From Haloplanus vescus (GTDB lineage Archaea > Halobacteriota > Halobacteria > Halobacteriales > Haloferacaceae), in the NCBI RefSeq assembly GCF_900107665.1, contig NZ_FNQT01000001.1, positions 169,742 to 233,741 on the forward strand: a stretch of 64,000 nt of DNA, written 5' to 3'. How positions within the stretch are numbered: the stretch's first letter is position 1; the number at the start of each line of letters is the position of its first letter. The notes beneath the pieces were generated by a model that saw only the letters and a list, made by a program, of their open reading frames with translations, was not told the DNA's origin and did no database searches. A program made the translations under genes and the position numbers. Below, piece by piece: positions 9,091 through 15,861 of this stretch.

Positions 9091-11385
9091 TCAGTCGTCG
9101 TCTTCCGCGAAGATGCGGCTGGCGACGATGCTCGATTCACTCCCCGACGGCGCCGTCGTGTCGCGGATGGTGAACCGCTGTTTCACCGTGTCGTAGGCGA
9201 AGACGACGGTGCCGAGGATGAGCAGGGTGTCCCCGGGGAGACGCGCCCAGAACAGCAACTGAACGAGGTCGCTGTTGTAGAACGCGAGGCTCCGGGCGGC
9301 GTCGTAGCCGGCGGTGAAGGCCGTCTCCAGCTGCAGGAAGCCGACGGGCAGGACGGACACGAAGACCATCACTGCGAGGCCGACGTTCCAGAGCCAGAAC
9401 GACCACTTCAGGCGCCGGGGATTCCACTGCCCGGGACTGACCGAGATGCGGAGCATGTAGGTGACCATGCCGAGGGCGAGGAAGCCGAAGGCACCGAACA
9501 TGGCCGCGTGCGCGTGGCCGACGGTCAGGTAGGTTCCGTGCTCGTAGTAGTTGATGATGGGGAGGTTGATGAAGAATCCGAGGACGCCCGCGCCGACGAA
9601 GTTCCAGAAGCCCGACGCGATGATGAACGCGAAGGGCAGGGAGTAGGGGAACGACTCCCCGGCGGTGGCGAGCGCGCGGTACTCGTTGAGCGCCTCGAAC
9701 AGGATGAGCACGAGGGGGATGAGCTCGAGCGTCGAGAAGACGGAACCGAAGGGCAGCCACACGTCGGGTTGACCGATCCACCAGTAGTGGTGTGAGACGC
9801 CGATGACGCCCGACCCCATCACGAACAGCGCCTGGAACATGACCGCCTTCTCGGCGGAGCGCCGCTTGAGCAGGTTCATCGACACCAGCGTGATGCCGAC
9901 GATGGCGACGATGAAGAACTCGAACGCGCCCTCGACCCACATATGGACCACCCACCACCGCCAGAACTCCGTGACGACGATGTTGGTCTGAGGGGTGTAG
10001 AGCAGGCCCGCCGTGAACAGCAAGGCGATGGACCCACCCGCGTAGAGTATCATGTGCGCCAGTCCGTAGGGCTGTTCCCGGTCGAGGAGTGGCTTGAAGC
10101 CGCGGGCGACCAGCGCCGCCCAGCCGACGAAGCCTGCGAGGAGGCCGAGCTGCCACACCCGGCCGACTTCCAAGTATTCGAGGCCCTCGTTGCCGAGGAG
10201 CCACCAGAGCTGGCCATCGATGTAACCGTTGGTCCCGAGCCAGATACCCGCGAACCCGCCCACGACGACGACGAGCAAGGCGCCGATGAGCGTGTGGATG
10301 TATCGCGTCTGGTTTTTGGGCTCCGTCCCCGTCAGGAGCGGCGGCAGGAATAGGCCCGCGCCGAGCCACAGCGTCGCAATCCAGAGGATGCCGAGGTCGA
10401 GGTGGTACGTCTTGGCGAGCGCGAAGGGGAGGAGGCCGACGAAGTCGATGCCGAGGAGTTCCCCGAGTCCGAAGAAGCCGTCGCGCTCGATGTAGTAGTG
10501 TGCGAGCAGTCCCCCGAGCAACACCTGTGCGAGGAACAGGCCGGCTGCGACGGGTATGAACCGCGTCGCTGCCCGCTGACTCGGGAGGAGGTCGATGTCG
10601 TCGGGATGTGGCACCGAGACGCCGTGCGTTTCGGGTTCTGGCAACTCGACCGAGCGGTAGAGCCAGACGCCGATGCCCGCGCCGGCGACGAGCAACACCA
10701 TGGCGATGACGCTCCACGTCATCGTTCCCGCGGTGGGCTCGTTACCTGCGATGGGGGCGTACGGCCAGTCGTTCGTGTAGGTGTGGTCGCTGCCCGGCCG
10801 TTCGGTGTGCGAGAACCAGGCCGTCCAGAGCGCGAAGTCGGCGAACCGACGCGCGTCGTCGGCGGACTCGATGGTCCCTTCGGGGAGGCCGTGTTCCAGA
10901 CTCCCCTCGTGGTAGCGCTCGACGTAGTCCTCTCGCACCTGCTGGTGGGCGTACACTTCTGCGGCGGAGTATTCGACCGGGGCCGTGGTGTCCGTCGAAT
11001 CGAGGTCCTCCTCGACGACGCTGTCGACGGCCGCCTGTTCGGCGCTGTCGAGGCTATCGTACCCCGTTCCGTACCGCTCCTCGGCGTAGTACTCCCGCAT
11101 ATATCTCACTTTGCGGTCGAGCGTGTCTGCGGTGTAGTCGCTCCCGAAGTACGCCCCGTTGCCGAGGATGGACCCGTGATTCATCAGGCCGTCCGACTGG
11201 AAGACGGTCTTGCCTTCACGAATTTGTTCGCCCGTTACGACCGTGTCGCCGTCCGGGCCGGTGAACTCCTGTGGAATCGGCGGCGCCTGCTGGTACGAGT
11301 ACCAGGCACCGGCACCCATCACCACGAGGTTGCCCACGAAGACGACGAGCAACAACTTCGCCAGTGTTCGTCTACGTACCTGCAT
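9091..11385 (-). CDS. norB: Quinol-dependent nitric oxide reductase (single-chain qNOR)
   Basis: Membrane enzyme of 764 residues that reduces 2 NO to N2O with quinol electrons. An N-terminal membrane anchor is followed by a large extracytoplasmic segment (to about residue 220) fused to a 12-helix heme-copper-oxidase-like core, the qNOR layout. Visible ligands: YHLDLG His near 325 (low-spin heme), HMWVEGAFEFF near 480 (FeB His plus the Glu typical of NOR), SHHYWW near 531 (FeB His pair), and HAHAAMFG near 623 (heme His residues). There is no Tyr-His crosslink motif as in oxidases. It stands alone; no nir, nar or nos gene is in view, so it may serve NO detoxification or complete a pathway encoded elsewhere. 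A perfect palindrome lies 39 bases upstream. Confidence 0.93.
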   Translation of the reverse strand: MQVRRRTLAKLLLVVFVGNLVVMGAGAWYSYQQAPPIPQEFTGPDGDTVVTGEQIREGKTVFQSDGLMNHGSILGNGAYFGSDYTADTLDRKVRYMREYYAEERYGTGYDSLDSAEQAAVDSVVEEDLDSTDTTAPVEYSAAEVYAHQQVREDYVERYHEGSLEHGLPEGTIESADDARRFADFALWTAWFSHTERPGSDHTYTNDWPYAPIAGNEPTAGTMTWSVIAMVLLVAGAGIGVWLYRSVELPEPETHGVSVPHPDDIDLLPSQRAATRFIPVAAGLFLAQVLLGGLLAHYYIERDGFFGLGELLGIDFVGLLPFALAKTYHLDLGILWIATLWLGAGLFLPPLLTGTEPKNQTRYIHTLIGALLVVVVGGFAGIWLGTNGYIDGQLWWLLGNEGLEYLEVGRVWQLGLLAGFVGWAALVARGFKPLLDREQPYGLAHMILYAGGSIALLFTAGLLYTPQTNIVVTEFWRWWVVHMWVEGAFEFFIVAIVGITLVSMNLLKRRSAEKAVMFQALFVMGSGVIGVSHHYWWIGQPDVWLPFGSVFSTLELIPLVLILFEALNEYRALATAGESFPYSLPFAFIIASGFWNFVGAGVLGFFINLPIINYYEHGTYLTVGHAHAAMFGAFGFLALGMVTYMLRISVSPGQWNPRRLKWSFWLWNVGLAVMVFVSVLPVGFLQLETAFTAGYDAARSLAFYNSDLVQLLFWARLPGDTLLILGTVVFAYDTVKQRFTIRDTTAPSGSESSIVASRIFAEDDD

Positions 11386-11423
11386 AGATAGAGGTCACGT
11401 CGGAATCCCGTTGGGCTTTCGTC

Positions 11424-11435
11424 CGAACATGTTCG
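11424..11435. promoter_or_regulatory. Palindromic operator candidate CGAACATGTTCG upstream of norB
   Basis: This perfect 12-bp palindrome lies 39-50 bases before the norB ATG, just upstream of where the TATA/BRE should be. A further CGAAC copy follows at 11442-11446. From memory, inverted repeats built from CGAAC and GTTCG occur at haloarchaeal denitrification promoters controlled by the HTH regulator NarO. The published spacer may differ from the 2 bases here, so the assignment is tentative. Confidence 0.55.
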
Positions 11436-11479
11436 ACTCTCCGAACGCCCTTGTCATGGGTTGTCAACCCACAAAAATC

Positions 11480-11806
11480 TTAGAACGGGAGGAGACCGCG
11501 GAGGCGGCCGAGGAAGCCGCTACCCGACGAGACGCGGTACTCCTCGAAGACCGGATGGAGCGTATCGAGGAGTTCGGACTCCGAGTCGAAGGTTCGCTTC
11601 GGGAGTTGGTCGAGTGCTTCCGACACCGCGACGGTGTTGCTGGCGCCGTCGTACGGGATGGCCGGGTCGCCGAGTTCGTGCACGATTTCGTCGCTGGTGG
11701 CGGGGTACTCGATATCCGCGTGGTCGAGGTGGTCGACCAGCGCAGCGATACCGAACTCTATCGAGTCCGGCGACGACGTGTTCTGCTGTGGCGGCCTGGC
11801 TGCCAT
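11480..11806 (-). CDS. Conserved small haloarchaeal protein (DUF5789-like)
   Basis: Protein of 108 residues resembling a widespread haloarchaeal family that I recall as DUF5789, without known function. The body (IEFGIAALVDHLDHADIEYPATSDEIVHELGD) is predicted mixed alpha/beta, and the tail RGLLPF is typical. There is no signal or membrane segment. A TATA-like TTTTTTGTA (minus strand, about 11829-11837) sits 27 bases before the start. It is divergent from the ribbon-helix-helix gene at 11899 and follows norB's promoter on the same strand. Confidence 0.65.
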   Translation of the reverse strand: MAARPPQQNTSSPDSIEFGIAALVDHLDHADIEYPATSDEIVHELGDPAIPYDGASNTVAVSEALDQLPKRTFDSESELLDTLHPVFEEYRVSSGSGFLGRLRGLLPF

Positions 11807-11898
11807 TACCGGGCGTTGTCATCGATCTACAAAAAACGACCGCCACGCGCTCGCGCCGTCGCGGAGGGTATATCCGGCCGGCTCACCTCCGTACACCC

Positions 11899-12108
11899 AT
11901 GACCGAGTACACGACGGTCTCTATCCCGAAGGACCTCGGCGACCGCATCGAAGAGACCATCGAGGGGACCAGCTTCTCCAGCACGAGCGACCTCGTTCGC
12001 TTCCTCCTCCGCAGCATCGTCATCCAGCATCAGCGCCGCGGCGAGCTGACCGAATCGGAGTTCGAGGAGATTGCCGAGCAGTTGGCCGACCTCGGCTACC
12101 TCGACTGA
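11899..12108 (+). CDS. Small ribbon-helix-helix DNA-binding protein
   Basis: Protein of 69 residues with the RHH (CopG/Arc) pattern. It has a short beta strand, TTVSIPKDLGDRI, two helices with the tight turn SFSSTSDLVRFLLRSIV, and a C-terminal acidic helix. Such proteins bind DNA as dimers through the N-terminal strand. No toxin partner follows (the next gene is convergent folD), so an antitoxin role is not supported. TATA-like GGTATATCC at about 11868-11876 is 28 bases upstream, indicating a leaderless message. Confidence 0.82.
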   Translation: MTEYTTVSIPKDLGDRIEETIEGTSFSSTSDLVRFLLRSIVIQHQRRGELTESEFEEIAEQLADLGYLD

Positions 12109-12169
12109 GACGACTGTTTTCCGGTGGGTCGCCGACCCACCGACTCACGATACTGTACGACCGCGAGAC

Positions 12170-13045
12170 TCACCCGCCCGTCTCTTGTGGGGATGGCTCG
12201 CTGACCGCGACGAGATTTCGAAGCAGGAACGCCATCGTCAGCGGGCCAACGCCGCCCGGAACGGGCGTCATCGCCGCCGCCTTCTCCCCCACGCTTTCGG
12301 CGTCCACGTCGCCGACGACGTGCGACTCGCCATCTCGCTGGACGCGGTTGACGCTCACGTCGACGACGACGACCCCCTCCGAGACCATCGACCCGTCGAC
12401 GAGTTCCGGCACACCCGCCGCCGTGACGAGGAGGTCGGCGGCGCGCGTCTTCGCCGCGAGGTCCTGCGTCCGCGAGTGACAGACCGTCACCGTCGCGTCG
12501 CGCCGACAGAGCAGGTGGGCGATTGGCGTGCCGATGGCGGGGGTCCGCCCGACGACGACGGCGTCCCGCCCGGCCACGGCCACGTCGTGTGCCGAGAGGA
12601 GTCGGTCGACGGCGAGCTCCGTCACCGGTCGCACGCGGGGGGCACCCTGAACCAGTCGGCCGACGTTCGCGGGCGCGAAGCAGTCCACGTCCTTTTCGGA
12701 GGGAACGCGACGCCGGACTTCCGTCGCGTCGACGTGCGCCGGAAGCGGCACCTGGACGAACAACGCGGTGACGTCCGGGTCGGTCGCGAGGTCGGTGACC
12801 TTCTCGTACACCGTTTCTGCGGGGGTGTCGGCGGGGAGGTCCACCCGTTTGGTGTCGATGCCGGCGTCGGCACACGCCTCGTGCTTGTAGTCCATGAACC
12901 GGTGGGCGTCCGGGTCGTCGCCGACGAGGAGCGTCGCGAGACAGGGGTCGACGCCAGCCTCGCGACACGCTTCGAGGCGGTCGAGTGCGTCGCGTTCGAC
13001 CCGGTCGGCGGCGTCGCGGCCGCCGAGTCGTCGGGGTTCGGACAT
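12170..13045 (-). CDS. folD: FolD-family methylenetetrahydrofolate dehydrogenase/cyclohydrolase, divergent copy
   Basis: FolD family member of 291 residues: interconverts methylene-, methenyl- and formyl-tetrahydrofolate using NADP. The fold markers remain: VQVPLPAHVD near 96, EKDVDCFAPANVGRL near 119, VVVGRTPAIGTP near 160 (Rossmann loop), TVTVCHSRT near 184, and TPVPGGVGPLT near 260. The active-site motif normally YxxxK reads FMDYK here, so the catalytic Lys is kept but the Tyr is Phe. The usual PCTPxG strand is PVTELA, and the usual DVDGF is DVDCF. The canonical haloarchaeal FolD I remember keeps the Tyr, so this may be a second, specialised copy. The ATG at 13045 is preferred to an upstream TTG. 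It is the last gene of a five-gene minus-strand run. Confidence 0.82.
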   Translation of the reverse strand: MSEPRRLGGRDAADRVERDALDRLEACREAGVDPCLATLLVGDDPDAHRFMDYKHEACADAGIDTKRVDLPADTPAETVYEKVTDLATDPDVTALFVQVPLPAHVDATEVRRRVPSEKDVDCFAPANVGRLVQGAPRVRPVTELAVDRLLSAHDVAVAGRDAVVVGRTPAIGTPIAHLLCRRDATVTVCHSRTQDLAAKTRAADLLVTAAGVPELVDGSMVSEGVVVVDVSVNRVQRDGESHVVGDVDAESVGEKAAAMTPVPGGVGPLTMAFLLRNLVAVSEPSPQETGG

Positions 13046-13084
13046 GGGTTGGCGCTCGGACGGCGGCGTCAAAGGCGTTCGGCT

Positions 13085-13522
13085 CTACTCGGGCAGCGAC
13101 TCCGTGGGCGGTTCAGCGTCGAACACCGTCAGCGAGAGGCGTCGGCTCCGACGGTCGAAGGCCTGAATTTCCTCCCACGGCGGCACCGCGAGCAACACGA
13201 CGCCGGCCAGGTCGTCGCGCCGGGTCAGCGTCGCCGGTCCCTGCGGATGCGTGAGAAAGCGCGCTCGCCCCCGTCCGGCGGGGGTTCCGAGGTCGACGCC
13301 GAAGACGTCGCTGACAGCGCTCCCCGACGCGGGGAGGTAGACGTGACTCAACACGGGTGTCGACGGGTCGAGACCGAGGTCCGTCTCGAAGTCGGCGGCG
13401 GGCGTCGAATCGAGGACAGCGTTCACCTGCGACGGTTCGGCGGCCGCCGCGCGTTCGAGGAGTAAGTCGACGAGACCGCGGGTGGCGTAGACGGGCGCGG
13501 CCTCCTCGTCGGGCCGGCTCAC
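13085..13522 (-). CDS. Hypothetical protein coupled to MBL-like gene
   Basis: Protein of 145 residues that I do not recognise. It starts at a GTG that overlaps the stop of the upstream gene (GTGA), so translation is coupled. The sequence has an N-terminal helical part (TRGLVDLLLERAAAAEPSQVN) and then alternating strands (PVLSHVYLPAS, ARFLTHPQGP, AGVVLLAVPPW). No catalytic motif, cysteine pair, signal or membrane segment is visible. Coupling suggests it works with the preceding MBL-like protein; folD follows 39 bases later. Confidence 0.72.
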   Translation of the reverse strand: MSRPDEEAAPVYATRGLVDLLLERAAAAEPSQVNAVLDSTPAADFETDLGLDPSTPVLSHVYLPASGSAVSDVFGVDLGTPAGRGRARFLTHPQGPATLTRRDDLAGVVLLAVPPWEEIQAFDRRSRRLSLTVFDAEPPTESLPE

Positions 13523-14199
13523 CCCAGTAGCATCCCGCGGGCCATCTTCGCGTACGCGGCGGGGAGGCGGCGACGCGCGCCGTCGAGGGCGTCGTGGAGC
13601 GCGGGCGTCGCGTCCTCGAAGACGCCCTCGCCGTGGCCGACGAGGATGCGCTCGGGCGTGAAGTCGCCGAGTGCGTCCCGGGGCGGTATCGGGCGGAGCA
13701 TGGGGTGGACGCCGAGGCGTTCGTCGCCGGCGCAGAAGAACGAGACTGACCCCACCGCCTCGGCGACGAGGAGGGTGTCGTCCGGGCCGTAGAGGGCGGC
13801 CTCCTGCCACGGCGGGAACGAGGCGTCGCGGACGCGGTGGACCTCGTAGCCCGAGTTACCGAGTTCGTTGCCAACGCGCTCGACAGGGGCGTCGAGTTTC
13901 GGGGCGACGCCGTCCATCCAGCGAGGGATAGAGACGGGCACGTCGTGACGAGTGGCGACTGCCGCCGCGTCGCGCTTGTGTCGGTCGAGACAGAGGACGA
14001 CGCCGGCAACCTCGCCGAGGTCGGCGAGCAAGTCGTCGACGCCGGGGGCGTCCACCGGGTCGACGACCCACACGCCGTCGTCGGTGTCGAGGGCGTGACT
14101 CGCCCGTTGCATCTGCTCGTCCGGATAGGAAATCCAGCCGACTCCGCCGTCCCAGCGGTCGATTTCGCGGAGGTTCGCGCGGCCGCCCTTCAGAGCCAT
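13519..14199 (-). CDS. Metallo-beta-lactamase-fold-like protein without the usual metal motif
   Basis: Protein of 226 residues with an MBL-like outline: the start WISYPDEQMQ, a VWVVDPVDAPGVDDLLADL segment corresponding to the strand and helix before the metal site, LVAEAVGSV and a late ILVGHGEGVF. The HxHxDH metal signature is replaced by LDRHKRDA, so zinc hydrolase activity is doubtful. The assignment rests on overall pattern only. Its stop overlaps the GTG start of the next gene. Confidence 0.6.
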   Translation of the reverse strand: MALKGGRANLREIDRWDGGVGWISYPDEQMQRASHALDTDDGVWVVDPVDAPGVDDLLADLGEVAGVVLCLDRHKRDAAAVATRHDVPVSIPRWMDGVAPKLDAPVERVGNELGNSGYEVHRVRDASFPPWQEAALYGPDDTLLVAEAVGSVSFFCAGDERLGVHPMLRPIPPRDALGDFTPERILVGHGEGVFEDATPALHDALDGARRRLPAAYAKMARGMLLG

Positions 14200-14238
14200 A
14201 CCGGACCGTGGGACGGCACGCTCATAAACCCTCGATGC

Positions 14239-14532
14239 CTACGCGAGGCGGTCGGTGTCGATGCCGACGCCGGGCGGGGTCACGACGAGGAAGCCACGGA
14301 AGCGCATGAGCGTCCCGCCGGCGTCGCGGACCTCGCGGGCGAACCCGGCCGCCAGCCGATTGAGGTCGCCCTCGACGCTCAACACCAGTATCTTGCCGGC
14401 TTCGACGGCGCGTATCCACTCCGCCGGGTCGGTGCTGCCGTCGAGGACGCCCAGCACCACCTCCGAGTCGCCGTCCTCGACGTCCTCGAGTTGGGCCTCC
14501 GCGTTCCGGAGGTCGAGATCGAATTCGCTCAT
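14239..14532 (-). CDS. Conserved small haloarchaeal protein (DUF5779-like)
   Basis: Protein of 97 residues resembling a haloarchaeal family I recall as DUF5779. An acidic N-terminus leads into VVLGVLDGSTDPAEWIRAVEAGKILVLSVEGDLN and then FRGFLVVTPPGVGIDTDRL. It is predicted to be a compact soluble alpha/beta domain; function unknown. I chose the ATG at 14532 because the upstream frame is low-complexity read-through. Gaps of 39 and 44 bases to its neighbours put it in a minus-strand run from 14927 to 12170. Confidence 0.72.
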   Translation of the reverse strand: MSEFDLDLRNAEAQLEDVEDGDSEVVLGVLDGSTDPAEWIRAVEAGKILVLSVEGDLNRLAAGFAREVRDAGGTLMRFRGFLVVTPPGVGIDTDRLA

Positions 14533-14576
14533 GGCGGCAGGTCGCTCGGCCGAAAGAAAAGCGTTCGGGGCACCGC

Positions 14577-14927
14577 TCAGCGACTGTCTTGCACGGCGTC
14601 CATCTTGCACTGGACACAGCGGTCGTCGAAGACACAGCCGACGTTGTCGTGCGGGCAGACGTGTTCCTCGGTGTCGACCGAGAGACGACGCTTCTGCTGT
14701 CGCCACTCCACTTCCCACGCGTCGATAGACATCTCGCTGGAGGTGAAGACGATGTCGCCCTCGCGGTTCTCGATTTTCGCGACCCGTCCGGGTTCGAGCG
14801 CTTCTTTCACGAGGTCGATGGCGTCCTCGTAGGACCGACAGTCGCGTCGCTCCCGACCCGAATCGAGCAACACGACTGTAATCGCGCGGTCCGTCGTTTC
14901 GGCCGGTTCGTGGTCCGATGCCACCAT
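14577..14927 (-). CDS. Small zinc-binding-like conserved protein
   Basis: Protein of 116 residues. The N-terminal 75 residues form an alpha/beta domain (ITVVLLDSGRERRDCRSYEDAIDLVKEAL), and the C-terminus carries a likely zinc site, CPHDNVGC followed by CVQC near residues 90-110. The ATG at 14927 is chosen over a start eight codons upstream because a TATA-like CTTTATTG (minus strand, about 14950-14957) lies 27 bases before it. It heads the five-gene run that ends in folD. Function unknown. Confidence 0.7.
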   Translation of the reverse strand: MVASDHEPAETTDRAITVVLLDSGRERRDCRSYEDAIDLVKEALEPGRVAKIENREGDIVFTSSEMSIDAWEVEWRQQKRRLSVDTEEHVCPHDNVGCVFDDRCVQCKMDAVQDSR

Positions 14928-15264
14928 CAATTGCCGACGGTCGACGGACAATAAAGTCTCTCCCGAACGGACGGCGAGCGATGCGTCGACCCGTCACTCC
15001 GACCACGCGATACTGTTCGGGAGAGACGTTAGTTACTATCACACATAATTTGTTCAATATGATATCGAATCCGCGAGGAGCCGTCGCCCTCGTGGTCGCG
15101 GTGTGCACCCGACGAGCGCATCGGCCGGCGACCGTAGCCGGAAGATGTTCGCGCCAACGCTTTTGCTTCGTCTCCCCCGATTTCGATACGATGTATTTAG
15201 GCCAGCCTAAATCGAAACGGCGCACGGTCGTCGATTCGGACACCCCCCGAACGGAGGGGTCGGC
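14928..15264. other. 337-base intergenic region with divergent promoters and one iron box
   Basis: The left end holds the promoter of the minus-strand run. The middle (about 15030-15070) is AT-rich (ACATAATTTGTTCAATATGATATC) and has no gene that I can support; a possible frame from 15060 to the cupin start has no coding character. The right end carries an iron-box palindrome at 15196-15211, flanked by TTTCGAT (15181-15187) and ATCGAAA (15211-15217), and then a ribosome-binding sequence before the cupin. Confidence 0.6.
15196..15211. promoter_or_regulatory. Iron box 1 (TTTAGGCCAGCCTAAA), upstream of cupin gene
   Basis: Perfect 7-bp inverted repeat with a 2-base centre, overlapping a TATA-like TATTTAGG. 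It resembles DtxR/IdeR-type sites (TTAGGnnnnCCTAA core), which in haloarchaea are bound by Idr iron regulators. The three other copies in the window (53273, 54186, 54222) are identical except for the central two bases. A repressor bound here would cover the TATA element. A strong Shine-Dalgarno GGAGGGG at 15253-15259 shows that the message is leadered. Confidence 0.85.
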
Positions 15265-15645
15265 ATGACTGCGACCGACTTCGACGCGGAAGGCGAGTAC
15301 GACGACCAGACGTTCTCGGCGGTCGAGGTGTTCCGCAGCGACCGGATGAAGGTCGTCTGCGGCTACTTCGAACCCGGGCAGTTCATCCCCGTCCACGCGC
15401 CGTCGAGCGACGTGGCGATTCACGTCCAGAGCGGCGAGGGTGTCGTCCGAGACGGGGAGGAGGAACATCGCGTCGGCGCGGGTGACGTCGTCGTCGTCGA
15501 GGCCGATACCGACCGCGGCGTCAAGGCCGATGACGACTCGGCGCTGGAGGCCCTCCTCGTCACCGCGCCGCCGCCGACCGATGCGGAACACGAACCGGTG
15601 CGAACTGGGCTGAAACGCGGCGAGTTCGACCCCACGGAGTCGTGA
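15265..15645 (+). CDS. Cupin-domain protein under an iron box
   Basis: Single cupin of 126 residues. It has VVCGYFEPGQFIPVHAPSSDVAIHVQSGEGVVRDGEEE, in which the first cupin motif keeps one His (HAP), the PxGxxxxxH-type spacing is loose, and the glycine turn is GVVRDGE. The second motif is GAGDVVVVEADTDRGVKA. With few of the usual His ligands left, metal binding is uncertain. A Shine-Dalgarno GGAGG sits 7 bases before the ATG. The iron box at 15196 implies the gene is switched by iron like the 53-56 kb cluster. Candidate roles are small-ligand binding or sensing; no enzyme activity can be claimed. Confidence 0.8.
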   Translation: MTATDFDAEGEYDDQTFSAVEVFRSDRMKVVCGYFEPGQFIPVHAPSSDVAIHVQSGEGVVRDGEEEHRVGAGDVVVVEADTDRGVKADDDSALEALLVTAPPPTDAEHEPVRTGLKRGEFDPTES

Positions 15646-15735
15646 CGCCGGCCCGCAGTTTATGGGTTTGAGGGAGCGACTCCGAGGACGCGCTGCGGTT
15701 CGAACGGTCGATAGGCTGCGAGGCGGTCGGCCGCT

Positions 15736-15776
15736 TCGATCGATCGACGAGCGCGACAGAGACAGTTTTATATATC
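15736..15776 (+). promoter_or_regulatory. Promoter of the leu/ilv operon with upstream palindrome
   Basis: A strong TATA element, TTTTATATATC (15767-15777), lies about 30 bases before the ATG at 15801. It is preceded by the perfect palindrome TCGATCGATCGA at 15736-15747. The palindrome sits some 20 bases upstream of the TATA box, a normal position for an archaeal activator or Lrp-type regulator. The regulator is not known. Confidence 0.6.
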
Positions 15777-15861
15777 AGGGTGGACCTCTGGTAAGATACA
15801 ATGTCTAACGACATGGAGGATTCGTCGGACACCCCGGCGGATCGAGTTCTTCCAGGGCACG

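Noticed and set aside
11899-12108. Ribbon-helix-helix gene as antitoxin of a toxin-antitoxin pair
   Set aside because: No small toxin gene is adjacent: one neighbour is a divergent conserved protein and the other is convergent folD.
15060-15268. Possible small gene between the minus-strand run and the cupin
   Set aside because: An ATG at 15060 opens 69 codons ending on the cupin start, but the sequence has no coding character and crosses the iron box and a probable promoter.
15697-15704. GGTTCGAA as a tRNA T-loop
   Set aside because: No acceptor stem, D-arm or anticodon arm can be drawn around it.
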